Of a stretch of 52,115 bases of DNA, positions 9,135 through 17,724 are shown piece after piece. The position numbers and the translations under genes were made by a program. The notes beneath the pieces were generated by a model that ran no database searches, was not told where the DNA came from, and saw only the letters and a list, made by a program, of their open reading frames with translations. The DNA comes from Pseudomonadota bacterium. Its GTDB lineage: Bacteria; Pseudomonadota; Gammaproteobacteria; Burkholderiales; Burkholderiaceae_C. The stretch's first letter is position 1. Each line of letters begins with the position of its first letter. The DNA lies in contig JAEWPH010000288.1 of the NCBI GenBank assembly GCA_023460715.1, forward strand, positions 1-52,115, written 5' to 3'.

Positions 9135-9852
9135 TGCTGGGTGATTACTTCTCGGGGCCGGGTCTCGCCCCGGCGGGCGAGGTGCTTTTCTTTGCTTCGC
9201 CAAAGAAAAGTACCCAAAAGAAAGGCGACCCTGCTGTCTGCGTCCCCGCTCGCCTGCGGCGAACGGGGCAACCTGCGGTGCTCGGTCGCGGGGCGGCGCC
9301 GTGGAACTCGCTGCGCGCCGGCGCGCTCCGCTCGGACAGCCACGGCGAGTCAGATCACGAAGCGGGTGTGTCCTGCGGCACCCCCGCCCGCCCCGCGCCC
9401 TGTGCTCCTCGGCGCATACAGAAGGGGGTTGGGAGTCCGCACGGGCCATCGCTGCGCTCGGCCCTTGTGGGGCGGCGTGCGTGTGCTCTGCGATTGCGCA
9501 GGCGCGCAGCGCCGCTAACGCCAGGCCGAGCGCAGCGACGGCCCGCGTGGGGCGTTCGGGTTCCCTTCTGCCCGTGCCGAGAAGCGCAGCGCGGGCAGGG
9601 CGCATGCGCGACGGAGCGCGCATGCCTCGTGAACTGACTCGCCGTGGCTGTCCGAACGGAGCTGCTCTGCAGCGCAGTGAGTTCCACGGCGGCCCTGCCT
9701 GCGCGAGCATCGCAGGCTGCCCCGTAGCGCAGCGAAGGGGACACGGGCAGCAGGGTCGCCTTTCTTTTGGGTTCTTTTCTTTGGCCACCAAAATAAAATA
9801 ACCTCGGCCGCCGGGCCGAGACCCGGCACCGGGAAACAACCCCACAGCACCC

Positions 9853-9902
9853 GTCAAAAACGATAGCTGCCTGCGCACACCACATAAGCGCAAACCCCAA
9901 TT
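9853..9902 (-). repeat. Dispersed AGCTATCA element, copy 3 (opposite orientation)
   Basis: Read on the minus strand: AATTGGGGTTTGCGCTTATG, a spacer, GCGCAGGCAGCTATCG and TTTTTGACGG. It is the only copy in this orientation and forms the right end of the large inverted repeat. Confidence 0.8.
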
Positions 9903-9915
9903 CCCATTCAAATAT

Positions 9916-10965
9916 TCAAGCACCCACCCCCTCCAACCCCGCCCGCAACACTCCCTCATCCAGCTCCTGCCCGATGAACACCAACCGCGTCCCCCGCGCC
10001 TCGCCCTCGCGCCAGGCGCGGTCGAAGTGGTGGTCAAACCGCCGGCCCACGCCCTGCAGCAGCCAGCGCATCGGCTTGCCCGGAATCTCCGCGAAACCCT
10101 TCACCCGCAGGATGGTCTGCTCGGCCACCAGTTTCTGCAGCGCCGCCAGCAGGCGGGCCTGGTCCACGGCCGGCAGGTCGATCACGTGGGCGTCGAACTC
10201 GTCGTGGTCATGGTCCTCGTCATGGTCGTGGTGGCTCACGCGCTGGTCGATGGTGGCCTCGGCCGCCTTCGACAGGCCCAGCAGCACGTCCAGCGGCAGG
10301 CGGCCCTGTTCGGACTGCACCACCTTCACCGATGCCGGAATCTCCTCGCGCACCAGCGCCTGCACCTGGGCCAGCGCGGCGGCATCGACCAGGTCGGTCT
10401 TGTTGAGCACCACCAGGTCGGCGGCCGACAACTGGTCTTCGAACAGCTCGTGCAGCGGCGATTCGTGGTCCAGATTGGGATCGGCGCGGCGCAGTTCGTC
10501 CACGGCCGCAGGGTTGGCCGCGAACTGGCCGCTGGCAGCGGCGGGCGTGTCCACCACGGTGACCACGGCGTCCACGGTGAAGACGTTGGCGATCTCCGGC
10601 CACTGGAAGGCCTGCACCAGCGGCTTGGGCAGGGCCAGGCCGCTGGTCTCGATCAGCACGGCGTCGATCTGGTCGCGACGCTCGGCCAACTGCTTCATCA
10701 CGGGGAAGAACTCTTCCTGCACCGTGCAGCACATGCAGCCGTTGGCCAGCTCGTACAGCGCGCCTTCGCGTTCGTTGCCCTCGTCGTCGCAGCCGATGCC
10801 GCAGCCTTTGAGGATCTCGCCGTCGATGCCCAGCTCGCCGAACTCGTTGACGATGACCGCGATGCGCCGGCCGTCGGCGTTGTCCAGGATGTGGCGCAGC
10901 AGCGTGGTCTTGCCGCTGCCCAGGAAGCCGGTGACGATGGTGGCGGGAATCTTGGACGTTTGCAT
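9916..10965 (-). CDS. cobW: CobW-type GTPase metallochaperone for cobalamin synthesis
   Basis: This 349-residue G3E-family P-loop GTPase is thought to deliver cobalt for corrin-ring synthesis. It has Walker A GFLGSGKTTLL near residue 12, the metal-binding motif GCMCC (CXCC type), the ETSGLALPKPLVQAF switch region, and NKTD for guanine specificity. A His/Asp-rich loop (VSHHDHDEDHDHDEFDAH, about residue 240) is a plausible extra metal site. The C-terminal CobW_C domain follows. The start at MQTSKIPATIV is chosen because it places the P-loop at the usual distance and has an AAAGGG upstream; MKKERADTI nine codons earlier is the alternative. A cobalamin riboswitch 200 bp upstream on the same strand supports CobW over zinc-related COG0523 paralogues. 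No other corrin genes are adjacent. Confidence 0.93.
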   Translation of the reverse strand: MQTSKIPATIVTGFLGSGKTTLLRHILDNADGRRIAVIVNEFGELGIDGEILKGCGIGCDDEGNEREGALYELANGCMCCTVQEEFFPVMKQLAERRDQIDAVLIETSGLALPKPLVQAFQWPEIANVFTVDAVVTVVDTPAAASGQFAANPAAVDELRRADPNLDHESPLHELFEDQLSAADLVVLNKTDLVDAAALAQVQALVREEIPASVKVVQSEQGRLPLDVLLGLSKAAEATIDQRVSHHDHDEDHDHDEFDAHVIDLPAVDQARLLAALQKLVAEQTILRVKGFAEIPGKPMRWLLQGVGRRFDHHFDRAWREGEARGTRLVFIGQELDEGVLRAGLEGVGA

Positions 10966-11007
10966 GATTGTGTCTGCCCTTTCTTTCTTCATTCCAGTGT
11001 GGTGCCC

Positions 11008-11092
11008 GCCGGCGCGCGTGCGTGCGTGTGGCATGCATGAGCCGCGCGCGCTGCCTGCGTGTCTGTCCGTGGCATGCATACGTGCGTGCAGA
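11008..11092. other. Alternating purine-pyrimidine tract in cobW leader
   Basis: Runs of GCGCGCGTGCGTGCGTGTG and GCCGCGCGCGC, plus two copies of GTGGCATGCAT about 40 bp apart, lie between the riboswitch and cobW. Such alternating tracts are Z-DNA-prone; no gene is seen here. Confidence 0.5.
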
Positions 11093-11167
11093 GAGGAAAG
11101 GAAAGGGCCGCGCAGCGCGCGCGGCGACCTGACCGGACCAATGCACTCCCGCAGCGTCCGAAGCGGT

Positions 11168-11440
11168 ACGAAGGCCGGTATCCGGGCTCACGGACCGCCG
11201 CACCGTCCGACACGATGCCGGAGGGTGCGACCGGGCCCTCGCCTTCCCACGCAGGGCGGCCTGCGCAGTGGCTGCGCCGCCCCACAAAGAAGGGCGTGCG
11301 CGGGAGGGTCCTTGTGTCCGCTGACCGTTGCGGGGGCAGCGCAGGAATAGCACCCGTGGGGTCGGCCCTGCCGCCCCGGTGCGCACCTGCTTCCCGTTGA
11401 ACCCCGTGGGCCTTGGCCGGTGGGGCACCTTCGAACCGGA
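11168..11440 (-). ncRNA. Cobalamin (AdoCbl) riboswitch upstream of cobW
   Basis: On the minus strand the order of conserved blocks is right for the cobalamin aptamer: AAGGTGCC (near 11425-11432), AACGGGAAGCAGGTG (near 11390), ATTCCTGCGCTGCCCCCGCAACGGT (the B12 box, near 11322-11348), a variable arm of about 120 nt, then GAGCCCGGATACCGGCC (11173-11189). It sits in the leader of cobW, so bound cobalamin is expected to lower cobW expression. No clear terminator follows it. The remaining leader of about 200 nt holds an alternating GC/GT tract, so control may be translational. Confidence 0.93.
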
Positions 11441-11745
11441 CGGGTGCGGGTGCCGGCCTCGCGCCGTACGCCCTACCCCCGTCCTGCGGCGGATTATGCG
11501 GGATAGGCGCTGAGGCCCTGCCCACACGGATCCGGGGGGGGCAATGCCGCGCGCGGCGTCGCCCGCGCTGGCAAGGCAGGGGGCTTGCGGCGCTCGGGCG
11601 CCTTGCAGGCAACGCCGGCTGCGGGCCACGCGATCCCCGGATCGGTGCGCCAGGCCCTGACCACCCGCCCCTGCGCGCAGGCTTGCCGGATAATGCGACG
11701 GCCCCTTCCAAGCCTCCAAGCCGGCCCGCACGGCCCCTTCCCCCG
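11441..11745. other. Intergenic region between riboswitch and Bcr/CflA gene
   Basis: This stretch must hold the divergent promoters for the cobW leader (minus) and the Bcr/CflA exporter (plus). I see no conserved gene in it. Open frames across it are low-complexity Arg/Gly/Ala-rich shadows. It has a GGGGGG run near 11532-11539. Confidence 0.5.
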
Positions 11746-12978
11746 ATGAATCCTGACGCCCACAACCTCTGGCGCGCACCGCGCTGGGCCCTCGCTGTCC
11801 TGCTGGCCGTACTGGGCATGGTCGGGCCGTTCTCGATCGACACCTACCTGCCGGCCTTCTCGGGCATTGCCGCGGCGCTGGGCGCCACGCCGGTGGAGAT
11901 GCAGCAGACGCTGTCGGCTTACCTGTTCGGCTTCGCCTTCATGACGCTGTTCCACGGGGCGCTGTCGGACAGCTTCGGCCGGCGCCCGGTGGTGCTGTGG
12001 GGCATCGCGGTGTTCACGCTCGCCTCGGCCGGCTGCGCGCTGTCCAACAGCATCGGGCAGCTGGTGTTCTTCCGGGCGCTGCAGGGGCTATCGGCGGGGG
12101 CGGGGATCGTGGTGTCGCGCGCGGTCATCCGCGACATGTTCCCGCCAGCCCAGGCCCAGCAGGTCATGAGCCAGGTGACGATCTACTTCGGCGTGGCGCC
12201 GGCCATCGCGCCCATCGTGGGCGGCTGGCTGTTCGTGCACCTGGGCTGGCACAGCGTGTTCTGGTTCCTGACCGGCGTGGGCGTGCTGCTGTTCGTGGCC
12301 AACTTCCGCCTGCTGCCCGAAACGCTGCACGCCGAGCACCGCCAGCCCTTCCAGGCCCGCCACCTGCTGCAGGGCTACTGGCAGCTGGGATCGAGCCCGC
12401 GCTTCCTGCTGCTGGCGCTGGCCAGCGGCGTGCCCTTCAACGGCATGTTCCTCTACGTGCTGGCGGCGCCCGCCTTCCTGGGCGAACACCTGGGACTGTC
12501 GCCCTCCAACTTCTTCTGGCTCTTCATCCTGACGATTTCCGGGATCATGGGCGGCGCCTGGCTCAGCGGCCGGCTGGCGGGCCGCATACCGCCCAAGCGG
12601 CAGATCCGGCACGGCTTTCTCATCATGTTCACCATGTCGGTCCTGAACCTGGCAGCCAACCTGCTGTTCACGCCGCACGTGTCGTGGGCGCTGTTTCCCA
12701 TCGCCATCTTCTCCTTTGGCTGGGCGCTGATGGTGCCGGTGGTGACGCTGCTGGTGCTGGACCTGTACCCCGAGCGCCGCGGCATGGCTTCGTCGCTGCA
12801 GGCCTTCGTCGGCTCCACGGCCAACGGCCTAGTGGCCGGCGTGGTCGTTCCCCTGGTGATGCACTCCACCCGGCTGCTGGCCTGCGCCTCGCTGGCGATG
12901 ATGTGCATCGGCCTGGTGGCCTGGATCTACCTGCACCACCGCTGGCCGGACATCGGCCGCACCACCACGCAAGGCTAG
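11746..12978 (+). CDS. Bcr/CflA family multidrug efflux MFS transporter
   Basis: This inner-membrane drug/proton antiporter of 410 residues has 12 hydrophobic segments. Family motifs seen are GPFSIDTYLPAF in helix 1, the loop GALSDSFGRRPVVLWG (major facilitator motif A), RALQGLSAGAGIVVSRAVIRD in helix 4, and APAIAPIVGGWL in helix 5. The ATG at MNPDAHNLWR gives a family-typical short N-terminus; the open frame extends further upstream into non-coding sequence. Substrate is not predictable. It is divergent from cobW and convergent with the diguanylate cyclase gene 31 bp downstream. Confidence 0.93.
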   Translation: MNPDAHNLWRAPRWALAVLLAVLGMVGPFSIDTYLPAFSGIAAALGATPVEMQQTLSAYLFGFAFMTLFHGALSDSFGRRPVVLWGIAVFTLASAGCALSNSIGQLVFFRALQGLSAGAGIVVSRAVIRDMFPPAQAQQVMSQVTIYFGVAPAIAPIVGGWLFVHLGWHSVFWFLTGVGVLLFVANFRLLPETLHAEHRQPFQARHLLQGYWQLGSSPRFLLLALASGVPFNGMFLYVLAAPAFLGEHLGLSPSNFFWLFILTISGIMGGAWLSGRLAGRIPPKRQIRHGFLIMFTMSVLNLAANLLFTPHVSWALFPIAIFSFGWALMVPVVTLLVLDLYPERRGMASSLQAFVGSTANGLVAGVVVPLVMHSTRLLACASLAMMCIGLVAWIYLHHRWPDIGRTTTQG

Positions 12979-13009
12979 CGCCGCGGCCGGCCGGAACTGC
13001 AGGCGGAGA

Positions 13010-14479
13010 TCAGGCGCCCTGCTGGCGCCGGTCTATCCCACGGGACTGGTAGTAGCGCACCTTCTCCGCGTACATGGCCTGGTCGGCCCGGACCACGGCG
13101 GCCTCGATCTGTTCGCCCGACACCGCGCAGGCCATGCCCATGGACAGGCTCAACGGCTGGCCGGGGTAGAACTGGTTGTTGAGTTCCAGCAGAGAGAGGA
13201 TGCGGTCCATCATGTTGTGGGCGCCGCGTTCGTCGGTGGCCGGCATCACCACCGTGAACTCGTCCCCGCCGATCCGGGCCGCGCATGCCGGCGCATCGAC
13301 CGCCTTGGCCAGCACCTCGCCCACGCGCCGCAGCATGGCGTCGCCCGCCGCATGGCCCGCTTCGTCATTGATCGACTTCAGCCCGTTCATGTCGATCACC
13401 ACCACCGATACGGGCCACGGCCCCTTGCGGGTGAGGCGGTTGAGCTCCTCGACATAGAACGCGCGGTTGCGCAACTGCGTGAGCACGTCGTGCTTGCCCA
13501 GGTATTCCAGGTAGGCCTCGGCCTTCTTGCGCGCCGTGATGTCCACCAGAGACAGCAGCACCATCCGCCAGTCGTGCCGGTGCTCGTCCATCACCGCAAA
13601 CTGCATGTGGATGTGGACGGCCTCTCCGGACAGGCTGTAGTTGACCACCTCGCGCTGCTGCACCAGCTTGCCGTCCCACAGGTCCAGCAGCTGCTCGGCG
13701 AACGAGTCATGCATCTCGCCGCGGAACACCTTGCCGATGTTGTTCAGCAGCGTCTCCTTGCTGTCCGCCCCGAACATCGACAACGTCTGCTGGTTCACGT
13801 CGATGACGCGGATCTCGTGCATGCAGCGGTCCACGAACTCAGGGTGCACCTTCAGGAAGGTCTTGAAATCGCGGATACCCTGCGAGCGCACCTCGTCCAG
13901 CAGCAGCTTGACGGCGCTGAAATCCTCGACCCACAGCGACACCGGCGAGAACTCGAACAGCCCCCGCGCATACTGCTCGCTCTGCAGCAACTGGCTGCGC
14001 GAGCGCACCTGCGCCGTGTTGTCCTCCAGGGAAATGAGCACGCGGCTCCAGTCGTGTTCGTGGCCCGGCAGGATGCGCCCGCGGATCTGCACGTCCAGCC
14101 GGCGCCCGTCCAGCGTGTAGTTCACCGTCTGGTTGGAGAATTCCAGCGCCCCGGACCACAGCTGCAGCAGCTCTGCAATGGCCTGCGCATGCATGTCGCC
14201 GCGGAACACCGTGCCCAGCGACGCCACCAGCGTCGCCTGGTCGGGCGCGGCAAAGAGATCCAGCGTGCGCTGGTTGACCTTCAGCACCTTGATGGCCGCA
14301 CCGTACTGCTGCATGCACTCCGGGTGGCTGCGCACGTGGGCCGCCACGTCCTGCACGCCAGACGCGCGCCAGCCGTCCAGCAGGCGCTTGAGATCGCTGA
14401 AATCCTCCAGCCACAAGGAGACCGGAGCGATCTCGAACATGTGTTCGAAATCGGCATCCGAAGACAACGAAGAGGACAT
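13010..14479 (-). CDS. Diguanylate cyclase with two tandem PAS-like sensor domains
   Basis: This 489-residue cytoplasmic enzyme would make cyclic di-GMP from two GTP. The C-terminal GGDEF domain (about residues 325-480) retains the catalytic loop RIGGDEF and a preceding LTQLRNRAFY, so it should be active. I see no RxxD inhibitory site directly before it. The N-terminal part holds two copies of an approximately 150-residue PAS-like unit that begin FEIAPVSLWLEDFSDLKRLL and FEFSPVSLWVEDFSAVKLLL. The spacing of shared motifs (VNQRTLDLF / VNQQTLSMF, TVFRGDMH / KVFRGEMH) indicates internal duplication. No membrane segments are seen. The start MSSSLSSDADF has GGAGG eight bases upstream. Confidence 0.93.
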   Translation of the reverse strand: MSSSLSSDADFEHMFEIAPVSLWLEDFSDLKRLLDGWRASGVQDVAAHVRSHPECMQQYGAAIKVLKVNQRTLDLFAAPDQATLVASLGTVFRGDMHAQAIAELLQLWSGALEFSNQTVNYTLDGRRLDVQIRGRILPGHEHDWSRVLISLEDNTAQVRSRSQLLQSEQYARGLFEFSPVSLWVEDFSAVKLLLDEVRSQGIRDFKTFLKVHPEFVDRCMHEIRVIDVNQQTLSMFGADSKETLLNNIGKVFRGEMHDSFAEQLLDLWDGKLVQQREVVNYSLSGEAVHIHMQFAVMDEHRHDWRMVLLSLVDITARKKAEAYLEYLGKHDVLTQLRNRAFYVEELNRLTRKGPWPVSVVVIDMNGLKSINDEAGHAAGDAMLRRVGEVLAKAVDAPACAARIGGDEFTVVMPATDERGAHNMMDRILSLLELNNQFYPGQPLSLSMGMACAVSGEQIEAAVVRADQAMYAEKVRYYQSRGIDRRQQGA

Positions 14480-14705
14480 CCCGAAAACCTCCAACGCGAA
14501 AACCCGGCCTCGCCCATCGTTTCCGCCCACGTTTTGATCCACGCGGGGATCCGGACGCTGCGCCACGGCGCGCCCTCCCCTGTCCGGTCGATTATTGCCT
14601 TGCCATCACCGCCGGGCGCCGGAGGGCCATGCAACGCCGTGAAAAAAGTCCCGGGCTGTCGCGGCGCCACGGGCTCCACGCCCCGCCCCATCGGGCAGCG
14701 CCATG

Positions 14706-14734
14706 AAAAAAGCCAGCCCCATGGGCTGGCTTTC
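14706..14734 (-). terminator. Rho-independent terminator of the DEAD-box helicase gene
   Basis: The stem AAAGCCAGCCC with loop around CAT pairs with its complement, and a T-run follows on the minus strand. It lies 40 bp past the helicase stop codon. Confidence 0.85.
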
Positions 14735-14774
14735 TGGGCATGCCAGACCGGAGGGTCTGGCGCCGCCGCTGCGC

Positions 14775-16763
14775 TCAGCGGGCGGGACGTGCAGGACGCT
14801 TGCGCGCGTCGTGCGGCGTGAAGGGCTTGCCGCCCGGCGCTGCCGGCTTGGAGAAAGCAGGCTTGCGCGGTGCGAAATCGCCACGCGGAGCGCGCTCGTC
14901 GCGGCCAGCGAAGCCGCCACGGGGCGCGTCGCCAAAGCCCGGCTTGCGACCATAGCCATCGGCATCGCGACGCGGACCGAAACCCCGCTCGTCACGGCCG
15001 GCGGGTGCGCCACGCTGGGCGCCACGGTCACCACCGAAGCCACCGCGGTCACGGTCCCCGAAGGACGGACGCTCGCCACCGAAGGGCGCGCGCTCGGCAC
15101 CGCCGGCAAAACCGCCTCGGTCACCAAAGGACGGACGGTCGTTGCGGCGATCGCCGCCACCGAAGCCACCCCGATCACCGCCGCCGAAGCCGCCGCGGTC
15201 GTTGAAGCCCGAGCGGTTGGCGTAACCACCGGCCGGCTTGCGGTCGCGGCCAAAGCCCCCACCACCGCCCTCATTGCGACGGGGGCCGCCACGGCCACCA
15301 CCGAAGTCCTGGCGCCCACCCTGCGGGGCACGCTGCTGCGGCTCCAGCCCGGGAATCACTTCCGACTTGAACTGCTGGCGGCTGTAGCCTTCGATATCGA
15401 AGATGCGGCGGCGGTCGCGGAACTCCGCAAACGTGACGGCTAGGCCATCGCGTCCGGCACGGCCCGTACGGCCGATGCGGTGGGTGTAGTCCTCGGCCTT
15501 CATGGGCAGGCCGTAGTTGAACACGTGCGTGATGGTGGGCACGTCGATGCCGCGGGCGGCCACGTCGGTCGCCACCAGCACCTGCACCTGGCCCTGGCGC
15601 AGCGCCATCAGGCGGCGGTTGCGCAGGCCCTGGCTCAGGGCGCCATGCAGCGCCACGGCGCTGAAACCGTCCTGCTGCAGGTCATTGGCCAGACCGTCGC
15701 ATTCCACCTGGGTGGAGGCGAAGACGATGGCCTGGTTGATCGTGGTGTCGCGCAGCCAGTGGTCCAGCAGCTTGCGCTTGTGCTGGGCGTTGTCGGCCCA
15801 GAACAGCACCTGCTTGATGTTGGCGTGCTTTTCTTGCGGCGAGTCGACCTGGATCTTCTTCACCGAGGCGCCGTTGTCGTGCATCACGCGCATGGCGAGC
15901 TGCTGAATGCGCGGCGCAAAGGTGGCGCTGAACATCATGGTCTGCTGGCGCTGTGCGGTCAGCTGGTTGATCTCGGCCAGATCGTCGGAGAAGCCCAGGT
16001 CGAGCATGCGGTCGGCTTCGTCGACCACCAGGAACTGCACTTGGTCGAGCTTGATCTGCATCGAGCGTTGCAGGTCCAGCAGGCGGCCCGGCGTGGCCAC
16101 GACGAGGTTGGCGTTCTGCAGCTTGGCGATCTGCAGCTGGTAGGGAATGCCACCGACCACGTTGGCCACGCGCAGGCCACGGCAGTGCTTGACCAGCTCG
16201 ATGGCATCGTGCGCCACCTGCTGTGCCAGCTCGCGCGTGGGGCACAGGATCAGCGCGCCCGGCGTGGCGGCCTTGAAGTTGCGGGGGTTCGTGGGGTCCT
16301 TGCGCTTGTTGCGCTTGGGGGCGGGTTCGCCGCGGGCTGCGGCTTCGGCCGCGGCGCGGTCGAACTCGGCGCGGGCAGCGGCGTCGGCCTCCGCCTGCTG
16401 GCGGATCAGCGTGTGCAGCACGGGCAGCAGGAAGGCCGCGGTCTTGCCGCTGCCGGTCTGGCTGGACACCATCAGGTCGATGAACTGGCTGGACTCGCCG
16501 CCCGAACCCATGGCCAGGGGAATGGCGCGCTCCTGCACGGAGGTGGGCTGGGTGTAGCCCAGATCGGCCACGGCCTGCACCAGCTCGGGCGCCAGGCCCA
16601 GCTGCACGAAACCGTTGGGCACGGCGGCCTCCACAGGCGCGGCGGCTTCGGCGGCGGTTTCAGCGCCTTCGGCCAGCTCCACGGCGGGCGCGGCTGCGTT
16701 TTCAACAGCCAAAGAAGATTCTGCAGGCGCGAATTCGCCCTGCACTTGCAAAGTGTCGGTCAT
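14775..16763 (-). CDS. DEAD-box ATP-dependent RNA helicase with Gly/Arg-rich tail
   Basis: This 662-residue RNA helicase probably remodels rRNA or mRNA (RhlE/DeaD-like role, inferred). An acidic Ala/Glu-rich segment of about 50 residues precedes the core. Core motifs in order are the Q motif (YTQPTSVQERAIP), I (SSQTGSGKTAAF), Ia (PTRELAQQ), TPGRLLD, II (VDEADRMLD), III (MFSATF), V (ATDVAARGIDVP) and VI (HRIGRTGRAG). A Lys/Arg/Ala-rich insert (about residues 130-165) separates motifs I and Ia. From about residue 490 the tail consists of RGG/GGDRGGFGG-type repeats rich in Arg, Gly, Asp and Phe, a common RNA-binding and condensate-forming segment. The 284-bp gap upstream contains a hairpin next to the ribosome-binding site. 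Confidence 0.93.
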   Translation of the reverse strand: MTDTLQVQGEFAPAESSLAVENAAAPAVELAEGAETAAEAAAPVEAAVPNGFVQLGLAPELVQAVADLGYTQPTSVQERAIPLAMGSGGESSQFIDLMVSSQTGSGKTAAFLLPVLHTLIRQQAEADAAARAEFDRAAAEAAARGEPAPKRNKRKDPTNPRNFKAATPGALILCPTRELAQQVAHDAIELVKHCRGLRVANVVGGIPYQLQIAKLQNANLVVATPGRLLDLQRSMQIKLDQVQFLVVDEADRMLDLGFSDDLAEINQLTAQRQQTMMFSATFAPRIQQLAMRVMHDNGASVKKIQVDSPQEKHANIKQVLFWADNAQHKRKLLDHWLRDTTINQAIVFASTQVECDGLANDLQQDGFSAVALHGALSQGLRNRRLMALRQGQVQVLVATDVAARGIDVPTITHVFNYGLPMKAEDYTHRIGRTGRAGRDGLAVTFAEFRDRRRIFDIEGYSRQQFKSEVIPGLEPQQRAPQGGRQDFGGGRGGPRRNEGGGGGFGRDRKPAGGYANRSGFNDRGGFGGGDRGGFGGGDRRNDRPSFGDRGGFAGGAERAPFGGERPSFGDRDRGGFGGDRGAQRGAPAGRDERGFGPRRDADGYGRKPGFGDAPRGGFAGRDERAPRGDFAPRKPAFSKPAAPGGKPFTPHDARKRPARPAR

Positions 16764-17047
16764 AACTATTTTTTCTCACACGAAGACGGCCGCAGGCGTG
16801 GCCTGCGGAGGCTTCGTCAATGGTTAAAAAACATCAACCATCAAACGAAACCAGCACCAGCTTGGGCTGGGCAGGTAGGCATTAGCGCGGAGACCAGCGG
16901 GAGCTTCTGAAGTGAAGCGCCTCGGCTGTCCGCAGGCCCGGTGTGTGAAGGGAGATGTGCAAACTGCGTGAACGGATCATTCACGCAAGCCAGCGATTGT
17001 CGCACGATTCGGGTTTTCCCGCAATCGCCACCTGCGTGGCGCGCGGC
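16764..17047. promoter_or_regulatory. Helicase 5' leader region with hairpin
   Basis: No gene is seen here. On the minus strand a stem built from ACGAAG, CCGCAGGC and their complements (about 16779-16818) ends just before GAGAAAAAATAGTT and the helicase ATG. The stem could occlude or expose the ribosome-binding region and so make translation temperature- or helicase-sensitive (inference). Confidence 0.5.
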
Positions 17048-17629
17048 TCAGAGCGACAGCAGGTGGGTGCGGTAGTGCGCTAGTTCGTCGATGGACTCGT
17101 GCACGTCGGCCAGGGCCGTGTGCCGCTGGGCCTTCTTGAACGAGGTATAGGCCTCGGGCTTCCAGCGCTTGGCCAGTTCCTTGAGCGTGCTCACGTCCAG
17201 GTTGCGGTAGTGGAAGAACGCTTCGAGCTTGGGCATGTAGCGCACCAGGAAGCGCCGGTCCTGACCGATGCTGTTGCCGCACATGGGCGCCGTGCCCTTG
17301 GGCACGTAGCGCGACAAGAACTCGATGATCTGCCGCTGCGCCTCTTCCTCGGTGATGGTGGAAGCCTTCACCTTGTCGATGAGGCCGCTGCGGCCGTGCG
17401 TGCCCTTGTTCCAGGCATCCATGCCGTTGAGCAAGGCGTCCGATTGATGGATGGCGAACACCGGGCCCTCGACACGCGGCTCCAGGTTCGGGCCGGTGAC
17501 CACGACGGCGATCTCCAGCAGGCGGTCGGTTTCCGGGTTCAGCCCGGTCATTTCACAGTCGAGCCAGACCAGGTTCTGATCGGACTTGGGAAGCACGGGG
17601 GCGGGGGCAGCAGCAGCGGTCTCGGACAT
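17048..17629 (-). CDS. orn: Oligoribonuclease
   Basis: This 3'-5' exoribonuclease of the DEDDh family degrades 2-5-mer RNA and pGpG, the breakdown product of cyclic di-GMP. Catalytic residues are seen in [11 protein letters not shown] (D and E), [15 protein letters not shown] (D) and [11 protein letters not shown] (H and D). The protein has 193 residues starting at [11 protein letters not shown]; Met three codons earlier (17638) is an equally possible start, and neither has a strong Shine-Dalgarno. A short Ala/Pro-rich N-terminal extension precedes the usual [12 protein letters not shown]. It is divergent from the M48 protease gene. It is essential in many proteobacteria. Confidence 0.95.
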   Translation of the reverse strand: MSETAAAAPAPVLPKSDQNLVWLDCEMTGLNPETDRLLEIAVVVTGPNLEPRVEGPVFAIHQSDALLNGMDAWNKGTHGRSGLIDKVKASTITEEEAQRQIIEFLSRYVPKGTAPMCGNSIGQDRRFLVRYMPKLEAFFHYRNLDVSTLKELAKRWKPEAYTSFKKAQRHTALADVHESIDELAHYRTHLLSL

Positions 17630-17724
17630 GGCCGGCATTGTCGCCGAAGCCGGTGCCGCGCCGGCCATACCGCCATACCCCGAGGCGCCGCGGGCCCGCA
17701 CCAAAGCCCTACACTCCAGCGCAC

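Larger units (their letters stand above)
9081..9902. repeat. Large imperfect inverted repeat, about 800 bp, non-coding
   Basis: The left arm read forwards and the right arm read on the opposite strand match over about 350 bp with mismatches and small gaps. Matching blocks include CGGGTCTCG with CCGGCGG, CCAAAGAAAAG and CCCAAAAGAAAGGCGACC (9204-9231 against 9751-9786), GCCGTGGAACTC, TCGGACAGCCACGGCGAGTC (9332-9351 against 9640-9659), and CAGAAGG with a following GGGCC. The centre is near 9480-9520. Open frames on both strands run through it, but they are low-complexity Arg/Ala-rich shadows without ribosome-binding sites and none has a family-like sequence. Outer ends are two oppositely oriented AGCTATCA elements. 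A transcript would fold into a very long hairpin. I recall similar 'CCAAAGAAAAG...AAAGGCGACC' blocks in other proteobacteria, often annotated as spurious hypothetical proteins. Confidence 0.85.

Noticed and set aside
9116..10037. Several open frames of 70-350 codons on both strands inside the large inverted repeat
   Set aside because: They are Arg/Ala/Gly-rich, follow the repeat rather than any family, lack ribosome-binding sites, and appear on both strands at the same place.
11424..11436. GGTTCGAA on the minus strand, like a tRNA T-loop
   Set aside because: It is part of the cobalamin riboswitch 5' region; no acceptor or anticodon arms fit around it.
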